Assembly: GCA_019925105.1 (NCBI GenBank)
Contig: JAHGAU010000007.1
Span: 992,001 to 1,056,000, forward strand
Direction: 5' to 3'
DNA length: 64,000 nucleotides
DNA from: Niebla homalea
Taxonomy: Eukaryota; Ascomycota; Lecanoromycetes; Lecanorales; Ramalinaceae
Below are positions 34,991 through 45,651 of the stretch, piece by piece. Position numbers and translations under genes: made by a program. Positions within the stretch are counted from its first letter, which is position 1, and each line of letters begins with the position of its first letter. Under the pieces are notes generated by a model. It did not search any database and had not been told where the DNA came from. It saw only the letters and a program-made list of their open reading frames with translations.

Positions 34991-35848
34991 ATGGCAGGCG
35001 CCCTGATGGCCTTGTGGATTATCACCTGCTCTTTGCTGACACTGCTGCATCAACAAGCCTCAGCAAATGCAGACGTCAATCTACTCGATTGTGATCCGGT
35101 CGATGCACATTTATACAATCTACAAAAGGGGCAATTACCGGCGCAGCCAAGGGCACGCAATGAACCACGACAGCCTTATCTGTCATTGCAAAGGAGACAG
35201 GCTTCGCTGAAAGCTTGGTGCGGTGATTACGGAACTGATTGTTCAATACGTGCCCATCCAGTACCACATCCTCGAACTCTGAGGTGTTGTAGGCCACTTC
35301 CTTGAACATGTCTTAGCTAATGATGAGCTACGCAGGAGCTGTGCTGCCCAACGAATACATCATGCCATCCTTCCGAGCACTCAGCCTCCCACATATTCTG
35401 TTGTGACGCTGGATTGGATTGCAAGAACCCCCTGACGTTCGAGTGTCCCGAGCACAGCTTCCAATGTCCCCAAAGCTTAGCGGGTGGGTGTTGCCCCGTT
35501 GGACTTCACTGTGCGAGGAGTGTTTGCGAGGAATACACTTACAAGACCCTGGCCGTTTGGTCATCCAAGGTGAGCGACAATGGGACGACCTTGGAGCCCA
35601 CGCATACGACCAGTCTCCTGTTTCCCTCTGCGGAGACGCCTACACATGTGAGCAGAGACAGAGCCAGCTCAACGGCTATGCCAGTCCAGATACCAATAAG
35701 CGAAAGAATACTGGGATCACCCACAGCGAGTAGTGCAAAACTCGGGGAGATTGCTGTCACCAGGAGTGAAGCTGCGGGCGGCCGAAAAAGATGGGTGACA
35801 ATGTTGTTGGCTTTGGCGGGAACGAGCTGGGCCATGGCGAGACTTTGA
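34991..35848 (+). CDS. Small cysteine-rich surface protein, GPI-type
   Basis: Exons 34991-35260 and 35336-35848 are inferred, giving 260 residues. The start MAGALMALWIITCSLLTLLH forms a signal peptide cut near SASA. Cysteines follow in paired runs: ELCCPTNTSCHPSE, HIFCCDAGLDCKN and FECPEHSFQCPQSLAGGCC, then PVGLHCARSVC. A Ser/Thr-rich part and a hydrophobic end (WVTMLLALAGTSWAMARL) resemble a GPI-anchor signal. The module CP-x(n)-C-x(n)-GGCCP-x-G matches the larger protein at 19213-20595, so the two are likely members of one wall-protein family. The donor at 35261 was chosen because it is the one that keeps the cysteine frame; it is a weak site. Confidence 0.65.
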
Positions 35849-35951
35849 TGCTCTCAGCAATGCCAGCTTGAGAATTTTCGTCATCACTGCCACTATGCGA
35901 TGGAACGAGGGTGGAAATACAGTTGGTGGGCCTTGGACCCGATACTTGATG

Positions 35952-36771
35952 TTATTGATTAGATGGTGCAGCCAGCCCGCTGCTTCTCCTGAATGACACC
36001 TTCTCCACCGCCACATTCTCTGAGCCGTCTGGTCCGATCTTCAGTTGGTATACATAGAGGATTAGCACATCTCCTTGTACCTGTAATCTACTCGTCAGCA
36101 ACACTCATGCGATCACATGCTCGATTGTAGCGCTAAGCGGCCGAGTCGAAGTAGGATCAAAACATACATCCATCAGACAAAAACTTGGGACACTCCCATC
36201 GCCCGATTCCCCCTCAGGCACCCAGCCTACCCCCACAGCTCCGGTTGCACTGCCAGGATTGACAAAGAACTTTCCCTCGAGCTCGTAGGCCTCGAATCGA
36301 TGAGTGCCCCCCCACAACAAAACATCGACATCCATATGTCTTGCGGCGATCAAAAGACTATCCGCATCCCCGGGTGGAATGATGGTATGGCCATGCGTGA
36401 AGCCAATGCGTAAGGAGCCATGAGTGACGACCTTGGAGAGGGCGAGGTTGGGCGCCTCGGTGTCGAAATCGCCCTTGACGATCTGGAGATCAGGGGCTAC
36501 GGAGCGGAGATAGTCATAGGTTTCCTTGTCGGTCAGATTGCCAAGGCAGAGGATCTGGGAGATTTTGTTGGGGGCGAGGAGCTTCTTGAACTATGGAGTC
36601 TCTGGTCAGAGATGGGACGAGGGGGCCGGTGTGTGGTTCTGCATCAGACGTACTTTGGCGGGTATATCCTGTCCAGATCAGCTTGTTGACATTTGACGGA
36701 CGAGATTGGCTTACCGGTGCTCGATCAGGTATGAAGAGGTCACCAAGGACAAGAACAAGTTTCGAAGCCAT
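35952..36771 (-). CDS. VPS29: Retromer subunit VPS29
   Basis: Exons 36771-36715, 36668-36654, 36590-36168 and 36080-35952 give 207 residues. The metallophosphoesterase-like fold is evident: MASKLVLVLGDLFIPDRA, NKISQILCLGNLTDKETYDY, VKGDFDTEAPN, THGHTIIPPGD, LLWGGTHRFEAYE and NPGSATGA. The last exon reads VQGDVLILYVYQLK, which is the conserved C-terminal strand. Vps29 scaffolds Vps35 in the retromer, which recycles receptors from endosome to Golgi. The second exon has only 15 nt (DIPAK) but is needed to join the conserved halves. The final intron begins with a good GTATGT donor after CLMD. The protein is slightly longer than the usual 183-200 residues. Confidence 0.92.
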
Positions 36772-37268
36772 ACCGGTGCCTGAAGATCATCGGAAGGAGT
36801 AATTGGGACGGCTCGACCTGATTGCTTGACGTGCCCGCAAATTCATACGCTCGTGAAAATCGAGCTACAAGCACTAGAGAGATGGATCAATGATTCGTGC
36901 ATTGGGCAGGTCGAACGCCCTGATAATTCGTGTGGTGAAGATATGGCAGTCAACGTTCGAACATCCAAATCTTCCATTTAGCGTGCCTTCGGCGGGGAGC
37001 GTGGGGTATGTTGTACCTAAGATCCCTATTTCTCTTGCCCCCAAGCGGGCAAAAAGCCGCTAACACGTCTTCAGCCGCACGATACCTTATTGTTGGTAGA
37101 CATTGACTCAATCTGCGCATACGCACATGGTGTCGAAAGAATAGGAAATCACCGCATACGTTGTATTGTGCATCCTTATGGCAGCTCCAGATTCTGCTCA
37201 TCTTGAACACTCCATATCCAGCCTAATCCTACTTTGCGACGACCCTCCCCGCAAAGCCGCCCGCCGCC
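36772..37268. other. Divergent promoter region VPS29 / AGX1
   Basis: About 500 bases between divergent genes. A short upstream ATG at 37180 opens a frame of about 73 codons that ends at 37399 and overlaps the aminotransferase leader. Confidence 0.45.
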
Positions 37269-37532
37269 CTGGCGTTCCAGCAAATCTTCACTCCTCTCAT
37301 CCGGCCCCTCAATCGTCTTTTCCCCCGCTCCGTCATCACCCTGGCTCCTCCGCGCCCCACTGCTCGGTCTCGCCTGTCCTTAATTTCCAGGCACCTTGAC
37401 CATCGCCCAGACCTTCCGCTCAATACTCCTTTTTCTACCGAGCGACTGGCTGGCCAAGAAGACGGCATTCCCTATACTCCACTAGAGCGAGCCCCACCTA
37501 CGGCAGAAGACACCGACGAGAAGCCACTCACG
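37269..37532 (+). other. Possible non-AUG N-terminal extension of AGX1
   Basis: An in-frame stretch of 88 codons directly before the AGX1 ATG has no stop and no ATG. At 37269 a CTG lies in the context GCCGCC-CTG-G, which is an ideal start environment. The first fifty codons after it encode Arg, Pro, Leu and Ser with no Asp or Glu up to about residue 45 (starts AFQQIFTPLIRPLNRLFPRS), like a mitochondrial targeting sequence. An undetected upstream exon with an AUG is the main alternative. Confidence 0.5.
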
Positions 37533-38850
37533 ATGTCGTCCCAAGCAGAACATCCTGCCTTGATGATACCAGGTCCCATTGAATTCGATGATGCTGTTCT
37601 CCAATCCATGGGACACTTCTCGTTGGTCTCCCCTGCACTTCCCCCTTTTCCCCCTCTATATAGTGTGTGTGTGTATGGACGAAAATACTGACTTTTATGC
37701 CCCTCAGCCAGAGCCACGTCGGCGCTCCCTTCTGCAATACCTTTGGCGAAGCATTGACCATGTTCCGCAAACTCCTCCAGACCACCGACCCGGCCTCTCA
37801 ACCCTTCATCGTCTCCGGATCCGGCACCCTGGGCTGGGACTTCGTGGCGGCGAACCTGGTGGAGCCGGGCGACCAGGTTCTCGTCCTCCACACCGGCTAC
37901 TTCGCAGACTCCTTCACCGACTGCTTTGAGACCTATGGGGTCAAGGTCACGCAGCTGAAAGCGCCCATTGGGGACCGGCCGCAGCTGCCGGAGGTGGAGA
38001 AGGCCCTCCAGGAGAACAAGTATAAGCTGATCACAGTGACCCACGTGGATACCTCTACGGGCGTGCTCAGCGAGGTCAAGGCATTGAGCGAGTTGGTGCA
38101 TCGGGTCAGCCCGGAGACGCTGATTGTGGACGATGCCGTCTGCGCTGTGGGCAGCGAGGAGATCTGCTTCGACGACTGGGGGTTGGATGTCGTTCTGACG
38201 GCCAGCCAGAAGGGGATCGGATGCCCACCAGGCCTGTGCCTCATGATGTGCTCAGGCAGGGCGATGGAGAGCTTCAAGAACAGGAAGACCCCGCCCTCGA
38301 GTTATTTCGCCAGCATGAGGAATTGGCTCCCCAGTATGCTTCTCCCCCTCCATCTTTGAGCATCACCATACACTCGGTGGAAGAAGGCTGACACGGATGG
38401 GCAACAGTAATGCAGAACTACGAGGCCAAGAAACCCTCCTACTTCGCCACGCCACCCACCCAGCTCATCAACGCCCTCCATACCACTCTCACCAAGATCC
38501 TATCCCGCCCCTTATCCGAACGTTTCGCGGCCCACCGAGAAGCCTCGCAACGAGCCAAGCAAGCGGTGACCTCCATGGGCCTGAAGCAGCTGGCCGAAAA
38601 GCCGGAGAATCAGGCCAATGGCATGACGGCCATCTATCTCCCCAACGATCTAAAAGCCCCGGAGGTATTGCCGAACATCTTGAAAAGGGGCGTCATCTTT
38701 GCCGGAGGCTTGCATCGGGACATCGCACCCAAGTACATACGGCTAGGGCATATGGGAGTGAGCGTGACCGATCCGAAAAGAAGGGATCTTGAGAAGGCGA
38801 TTGAGGCGCTTAGGGACGGGCTGGGAGAGGTGGGGTACAAGATTCCATGA
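37533..38850 (+). CDS. AGX1: Alanine-glyoxylate aminotransferase
   Basis: Exons 37533-37621, 37708-38333 and 38408-38850 give 385 residues from the first in-frame ATG. It is a class V, fold-type I PLP enzyme: MIPGPIEFDDAVLQSMGH, SHVGAPFCNTFGEALTMFR, SGSGTLGWDFVAANL, THVDTSTGVLSEV, VDDAVCAVGSEE and TASQKGIGCPPGL with the PLP lysine at about 198. Agx1 makes glycine from glyoxylate with alanine as amino donor. No PTS1 is present (the protein ends GYKIP). Upstream of the ATG the same frame is open back to 37222 without an AUG and encodes an Arg-rich presequence-like stretch, possibly started at CTG 37269. Intron 1 contains a short GT repeat. Confidence 0.92.
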
Positions 38851-39023
38851 TGATGAAGCCACGTAAATTAAATGTGAAGAAGATATTACTTGTCAAACCT
38901 ATCATAATCATGTTTGCGCCGTTGTCACCTGTCCAGACCATCCTGTTCCTGGAAAAAGGGGGAAATATCACCTCCCGAGTGCTTCTCCTGTCCACCAGCT
39001 CTAACACTTTGCCTCGGATCTCT

Positions 39024-39062
39024 TCCCCCCCCCCCTCCCCCCATTCTCCCTCCCCCCCCCTC
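39024..39062. repeat. Homopolymeric C-rich tract
   Basis: Several runs of 6-11 consecutive C separated by single T or AT lie between the convergent ends of the aminotransferase and the secreted-protein gene. It is non-coding and a likely place for sequencing errors or length variation. Confidence 0.85.
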
Positions 39063-39078
39063 CTTCCTCATCACCCGC

Positions 39079-41009
39079 TCACCCAAAGATTTTACTCCGC
39101 TTCCTGCAAGCGGATGTCGCACACATGACTCCCATCTGCGCCCCCCCGTTTGCCATGGCCGGCTGAATCATGGCCGTCCCGAGAGCAGCAACGGTGTTGG
39201 ATGGCTGGCCGCTCACACCCGAGCCTGCGTTCCGTGCGGCACCGGTCCTATTCAGGGGCCCGCTAGGGGCGATAACAACAACACTTGAATTGGGTGGCTG
39301 CGCCGTGGGAGGAGCTTGTTGCACATTAGGAGCTTGACCTTGCTGTTGTTCCGGCTCATCATCATCAGAAGCTTGCTCAGTCCTAGATGGCGGGTTGATC
39401 GAGGCCTGCCCGCTCGCTGACGGTCGTTGCTGCGCATTAGCTGCTGCCCCTCCTGTCACTGCTGCTGCTGCTGCTGCTGCTTTGGTTTGGATGGGGATTT
39501 CGCTCAGGGGCTCGCCGGTGTTTTGTTCCCGGGTGGCTCCGATCATGTACGGAGTATTGGCCGTGCTATCCGTGCAGGGTATCGTGGAAGTGGCGGTCGC
39601 TGTATCCTGTCCGCCTTGAGGCCGGGCTTGTGAGTTGGGGAGTGAGCTTCTGCCGGCGCCGGCATCGCCAGCTGGACCCGCATTGCCGGTCCCTTGAGGC
39701 CCCGGGACTGTCGCTCCATTCGGCGTCGGCAAGCGATCAAGGGTGTTACTCGAGGTCCCCCGTCCATCCTGCCTGTATTCACTTCCGGTCAACGGTGGTG
39801 CGGGGATCTGAGAAACGCTCGGCGTCAGACCTGCCCCTTGCCTGAGCTCGCTTCCGGATAGCTGTCCTCTATCCGGTGCTGGCACAGAGGACTCGGTAAT
39901 GACGCTCGTCTGAGTAGCCGTTCTGTTCGAGAATGACGCAAACGAAGGAGGGGGGGATGACCCAGCAGCTGTGGTAGAACCACCCAGATTCCTTGGCGCG
40001 GTCCCAGTGACAGCATCAGGTATCGGCGTGTGAAATCTTGGGGTGGAGGCACTATTTGGATTGCCACTGACCCCGCCCGGCTCGCCTGATGTTGCGGTTC
40101 TGAGGTCGTTTGAAGCTGCAGGTGTCCCATGGTGGAGATACACGGTCTCGATATTGGATTCTGATACTGTGAAGGTGACGCTCCTGTAGCTTGTGATGAC
40201 ACTGATAATTCTCCTGTCGCTCACGGTGCTGGTCACACTCATCACAGTTGGCGATCCCTGAATCGTAATTATATTTCTAGCGTCTTCTGTGGTGCTTGGT
40301 GCTGGGTCTGAGGCTTGAGTCCCATCGTAAATGATGGGAGTATCAACCTTGGTCGTCCTCGTGAGCGTTGATTGACCTGATACGGATGCTACGTTGCCGG
40401 AGTCCTTGTCTAAAGAGTCTGGTGTCCCCAGCTTCAGCTCCTGGCTGGCGCAGTTGTTGAGATCTGATGGTGTGCTGTAATAGCAGCCACAATAGGCGTA
40501 GGCCTGGAGGCTAGATGAGACAAGTAAGCCATATTTCACTGCAAGTGCCTCGTATAGACAGGACACACGTGTAGTTCAAGCACTGATCTTGACCCAGACG
40601 TTGGTCATCGCAATTCGCATTGTTCCCACTGTTCTGTAGGCGGCAAGTCGCGAGTGTATCATTAGAATGCTCGCAGCTTTGAACTCCAGCCTGCTGAATG
40701 TAATTACGGCTGCAGTCGATCAGTAGGTTAGACTCATTGTACAGTCAAGTTCTACATACATTTGAGTGGAGCAATCGTCGAATCCAGTTTGAGAGCTTTG
40801 ACCGCAAGCATCACCCACGATCTTATCTCCGTCAGTATGTGAATCTTGATTCAATTCTATCTGCTTACCTTGTCTTCGTTCACGTCTGGTGCGGAAGGCT
40901 CGCAGGACCTTCCGTGCAGCCGGATGTGTCCAAGAGCACGATCAGCATGTAGCTTTGCTGAAGAAAGGTTCAATAGTGCCAGCTGAAGCAAGGTTACACT
41001 CGTCCTCAT
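39079..41009 (-). CDS. Secreted cysteine- and Ser/Thr-rich protein
   Basis: Exons 41009-40869, 40821-40760, 40709-40569 and 40510-39079 give 591 residues. A signal peptide (MRTSVTLLQLALLNLSSAKL) precedes a cysteine-rich domain of about 140 residues with about a dozen Cys: GDACGQSSQTGFDDCS, AGVQSCEHSNDTLATC, NANCDDQRLGQDQC, AYCGCYYSTPSDLNNC. The rest is a long Ser/Thr/Pro/Ala-rich stalk with a poly-Ala run near 480 and an end lacking a clear GPI signal. I do not recognise the domain; it resembles secreted or wall-attached fungal proteins of unknown role. Splicing was chosen so that cysteine spacing stays in one frame and all four donors and acceptors are canonical. An ATG at 41030 is an alternative start. 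Confidence 0.72.
39461..39480 (-). repeat. GCT/AGC trinucleotide repeat
   Basis: About seven repeats of GCT on the plus strand encode a run of seven Ala residues in the secreted protein on the minus strand. Such a run can vary in length between strains. Confidence 0.8.
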
Positions 41010-41300
41010 ATCGAAGGCTTTGATCTGCATCATAACCCATTCGGCAGAGCCATAATAGATCTAGCAAACGATCGCGTCACGTGGAATGCAGTGAACATTC
41101 TCCACAAGATCGCGATGTCTTAGCAGCCTCGACGTCAAGACATACAGGGTAGCTAGGCGCGTAGTAGCATTCCTTGATGAGACAGCCACCGTGGCTTTCA
41201 GAACGCGGGAAAGATGATGGTCGAGAGGACCTGGGCCTGGCTCGTCGTCAACTGCGCCATACCCAGACGCCGAGTGCTATTCCTTTGAGCCGGTTCAGGA
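41010..41300. other. Intergenic region, 291 bases
   Basis: Lies between the start of the secreted-protein gene and the end of the next minus-strand gene. No element is identified. Confidence 0.4.
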
Positions 41301-41588
41301 TCAACTAGCCCCGTTGGCAGAAGAAGCACCACCATTGTAGTGCTCCCAAAAGCGCTTGATGGCGTCGTCATATTTGGAGTTGTTCTTGTATCGTTCTTGA
41401 TAGTAATTGAGGACAGCGTATTCGTCCCGGTCCATGATGTAAGAGTTCGGCTTCGACTGCACCTTTCGCCAGACATCTGCATTCTTTTCCTCAAGTCTCG
41501 ACGTGACTTCTGCGGGAATGTCAGGATTGGCTTTGGCGATTTCAAGGGCCTTGGATATGGACATCTGAGGTTTGGTGGAGCCTCGCAT
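41301..41588 (-). CDS. Small conserved fungal protein, function unknown
   Basis: A single exon encodes 95 residues, highly polar, starting MRGSTKPQMSISKALEIAKA. The pattern of a short helical protein with ISKALEIA and a DEYAVLNYYQERY segment followed by KRFWEHYNG is, in my recollection, seen in other filamentous fungi, but I cannot name the family safely. No signal peptide or membrane helix is seen. The start is the first ATG in a longer open frame. The tail is Ser/Ala/Gly-rich. Confidence 0.65.
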   Translation of the reverse strand: MRGSTKPQMSISKALEIAKANPDIPAEVTSRLEEKNADVWRKVQSKPNSYIMDRDEYAVLNYYQERYKNNSKYDDAIKRFWEHYNGGASSANGAS

Positions 41589-44554
41589 GATTATTGTATC
41601 AGTTGATTTTGAAGTTGGGCGAATTTGGAAAATGATAAGGGGCAAAGGTGAAGTGCACAATTGGAATTAGCAGACGGAGGCAGAGGCTTTAAGTACACAG
41701 AAGACGTAGGTTTGATCAGGGATCCCCAATTTGGACATGTCCAAACGCTAATTGATGGCCAACCGGTGAATGGGTGTTGTTCTTCACCGGTTCACGTGTC
41801 AAGTTTCCATTACAGTGGAGTATCAAAGTATGTCAGGCTGCGGGATCGACAAAGCAAGGCATCAACTCTCAACACTTCTCGCGAGATGCGTGGTCAGCAG
41901 AAACAAGAAGTTGGTAGCATAGGAGTTGCTGTTAATCTTCCGAGACACCCTACTCCATCGCTGTCGATGGGGGCACAAAGAATGCAATGGGATTGGTAGA
42001 GTTTGAGCAGCAGAAAGTTTGACATAGCATGGAAGGAGGGCGAGCATGTTCTTCGTGCTTTTACTTGACGCTGAGACCGCGGGGAATAGCATGAGACAGA
42101 GCTGGCACCTTGACGCTACGCATTTGGGCTTCGTTTCCCCTCTAATCAGACAGCAATATGTGCTAGCACACCGCAAGTCGGGACATTGGAGAGCTCTTAT
42201 TTGGTGGCGTGAACAGAGGTGGTCCTCGTTGACACCAATAAGAACAATGTCCGCGTACAATGGAGAGCCCAGCAAAATTCAAAGCCAGCAGGTGTCCATC
42301 CGTTGCCCGGGTCCCAACATCGCTTGAGACAAAACTTAAAAGGAAGCCTGTCTCTTTATTTCATAGGAAATTTGAGCAAGAGGCATGCCAAATGCGTATG
42401 TTTGTAAAGGGGTGACATTAAACTTTCTAATCCTGAACTCTGTGCATGAGCAACAGGTAGCGAAAAGAAAGGGTTTAGGCGATCAAGACGATCATCAGTA
42501 GAGTATATTGACCATGTGGCACCGCATGTATAGATGGCGCGTCTCTCGGCACGGTGATGGTGTTGTGAACGAACTGACCGACTGGCAGGGTCCCAAGAAA
42601 GATGTGCTGAACAGCTGAAGACTGCAGCTTGTGGCGTCGGTGGATCGGTATGCAGATAGGAGACGACTAGAAGAGTTAGCACGAAAACCCAATGGCGCTC
42701 GAGGCGCTGTCGCAAAGGCTTGGCTTTGGAAGGTTCATGCTAGACATGGGGTAAGACTCCTAGCGGATCTCGAGGTACCTTTGGTCGGGAACCACAGCCT
42801 TGAGGTACTTGAAACGAGCGACCACAGCCTTCGCAATAGGGGCTATTGAAGGTAAGGTATCCCGTCTCGTAGTGATAGGGCTGACAGGATGATTTTGCGA
42901 GAGCCCAACCGTCACTTGCCAGCATTTCGAAACCCTGAGAAGTCCCGAGGTCTGAATCCTCACGGACCATCATGTTCGCTGGCTCTCCGGTCTGGCGACT
43001 GCGACCCAGACCAATGAATTATTGCCACAATGTTCGGTGCTCTTTTACTGATGTTTTGGGTGGCAAAGTATTCCGGATACATACTCCCTGTTCTTTCTGA
43101 CCTTGTCTCTGCGTTGTAGCTCGCTTTTTTTTTGGAGCTAGATCAGCGTGAGGCGAGTCAGGTGGATCTGCTGTTTGCAACCGGGGACCCGACATCATTG
43201 TCGTCTCTTACAGCTTCACAAGCTCTCCCTGCCATATCGGCACATTTGAATCGATTGGCAGTAGAGCAGGCTTCACCGGATTGTTGCATAAAAGGATTTG
43301 CGGTATGCGGATCAGTGGCAACGTACCCAGCCAGTGCCAGCACCGCTTTCACGCAATGCACAGCACATCAAAAGGCAAACTTGTAGTCTGCTCTCGCTAG
43401 ATTCGTTCCCTCCTCAACAGCAAGATTGAGCCTCCGTTGGGTAGCCGCCTTGGATGGTAGATCATTAGCCGTAGTCTCAAAGGCCAAGATATCACGGCAC
43501 ATGACTGCATTAGCGGCCGACCACGGCAAGCAACTAACGACTTGATTGATCTCGTCCTGGACGCTCTACCAGTGGGGCACCCTGTGCTAGGCTATTCCGT
43601 CCTAAAGTCACCATCCTACATTTCGTGACGACTCCCAAGCTCAAAGCCGCGGGTCAGCCTTGCTCAACGATGCGCTGCAAGCGTGAATACATTGGACTTT
43701 CGACCATGCGTCTCCCTGTTTTTCCCAATTGAGGATGCCTGGTGGTGAGGGCGAAGAAATTCACGCGGTCTGGTAACGGCCAGTCAGGTGCAGATCTGGA
43801 GCGGCTTTGGCTCTACAGGGTAATTTTGTCTGCGCCGCTAGCCGTCTGATCACGATCATGCAAGCGTGCCGAGGGGAACCAGCCGACACATGAACGTCTT
43901 TCCGAGAACCTGGATCTTCCTTGCGCTAATGATCCCGAGCAGCATCGGCCTTAGTCTGCCAAAGCTTGTGTGGTGAGATTTTCCTTGGGCTTCAATACTA
44001 TGCAATGGCCTTCTTGCTCGTGACAACGTCTTGCAGAGCCGTAAGGAGTGCGGCTTTACCACTTTTGGCACCAAAATTGCGGTGTTTCTTCATGTGGACA
44101 TTGCAGTGGTCGGAAAACGGACATGAATCCAATATGGTGGGAGTATGTCAAAACAAAGTCTTCACTCTTCAAGAATCCGTAAATCCCTCAAATGGTCTAG
44201 CTTGCTGAAATCCAACGTCATCTTCGTTTCCTGTGATTGAGACGAAATCCCATAGAAAGCTCTTAGGCTTCTCCATTAAGCTTTCAATTACTGCTTTGCT
44301 TGTAAGGAGACTATGCTGTCTGCTTGGATGTCTTGGTGCGGCTGTCGCGTCTGCTGCGTATATTGCGTATGTTGAACAATTGGTGTCGCAAGTCCAAACC
44401 GCGTATCATCGATGCACCAGTCTTAGTCAAAGTGCGCATGAATTATCAATGATCCAACACCAGTACTCCCTTAAGCTAGACGCAATGAGAGGATATCCCG
44501 GCGTGACCTGTAAGGCGAATGCTGGCCATACAGATCTGATTCAACCTGCACAAC
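41589..44554. other. Gene-poor region of about 3 kb
   Basis: I find no gene with family support on either strand. Several open frames of 60-150 codons exist (for example 41862-42275 minus, 43132-43386 plus, 44233-44673 plus) but none has a recognisable domain, and overlapping frames are similarly open. No transposase, reverse transcriptase, long terminal repeat or strong AT-rich RIP-like decay is evident. Confidence 0.5.
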
Positions 44555-45455
44555 ATGCTTTCCATCAACGTGGTCCTTGTATTGGTGACCTATCTATTTT
44601 CCATCCCCGTTACGATCGATGCACTTCCCGCAGCTGGAAAAGATTCGTGCCTCATACCGCCCAGATATACTGAGTAGCATGCCCCAATCCAGTCTTCTAT
44701 CAGTGCCTTTCTGGTCCAGCTCTTACTAATCTGCTGAATTGGACCGCAACAGGAGATACAAAATCCCGAAGTCGGCCTTCACCTTGAACTTCACCTGGGA
44801 CGTCGACCCCGTGCCCCTTGATGCGACGGACATTCGCGTACTACTCATCGGGGCGGTGCAAAGTATATGTTTGCACAAGTATCCACAAGAGAGGTTCCCA
44901 GACGAGGAAAAATATGGGCATCACGACGTGTAAGTCCGCTCTGCTTCGGCTGGGAGACGTTGCCCGAGACTGCGCAGCAAAATTTAGAAGCGATATGCTT
45001 GTTGCTCCAAAGGCTGTATCCTCTACCGAGGGGAAACGTCCGAGTAGCTTTACCTTTATTCATCCCTTTTGATAACGACAGCTAATGATGATCGGAACCT
45101 CAGGCTGTTGAGAATCGACTCAGACATCGTCTTTGGCTTCAGTTGGGACGATGGGTGCAAGATAGTAAGAGGTCTACTGGAATACGTCAATATGCCCGGC
45201 CGATCCGAGAGGAACAGAGAGTGCGTCTTCGGTGTTCTCAGGAACTCCAAGCGAGGGGAGGTGACTATTGGACTTGGGCAGCTTGACAAAGTCCACCCAC
45301 CCCGTGCTGACAATTCGACATGGTCCGCAAGTGATGCAGATTTGGCGAATCCATTGAATGCAAGTAGTCCCAGTATGCCATCTGAGAGACTGCAGCGATT
45401 AGCCACGAACGCCAGTGCCACGTGTACGGAGGTCGCACAGATCCAAGTCAGTTGA
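44555..45455 (+). CDS. Putative small secreted protein, unknown
   Basis: Inferred exons 44555-44673, 44753-44929 and 45104-45455 give 215 residues. MLSINVVLVLVTYLFSIPVT is a good signal peptide. The rest reads KIPKSAFTLNFTWDVDPVPL, then DIRVLLIGAVQSICLHKYPQ, DVLLRIDSDIVFGFSWDDG and IVRGLLEYVNM, with one acidic and one Ser/Asn-rich end. The regular strand-helix character suggests a folded extracellular protein, perhaps an effector-like protein, but I know no family. The second intron (174 nt) is long and contains a further open stretch (about 44935-45080) that could be an exon in another model. A longer overlapping frame (44233-44673) competes with exon 1. Confidence 0.45.
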
Positions 45456-45651
45456 CGGTTTGTGTTCGACAGAGCCAATACGGGCAGGACTTGGTCAGGG
45501 GTCCGTCATTGGTCTGTGTTGGGGCTCCGGAGAGAGGCATCGAAGCTTCAAGACCTGTAGGGCAAAGGAGTTGTGATTGTATATACATGCTGGAGCACCA
45601 AGCTTCATTGCCAGAGGTACAGCTTCTTCTCGGTATCGAGTTGAGATTCAA

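Noticed and set aside
44233..44673. 146-codon plus-strand frame before the putative secreted protein
   Set aside because: It has no family match and overlaps the more convincing signal-peptide exon; kept only as an alternative.
44867..45085. Open frame inside the second intron of the putative secreted protein
   Set aside because: It reads coding-like for about 45 residues, but I could not join it to either neighbour with canonical sites in phase.
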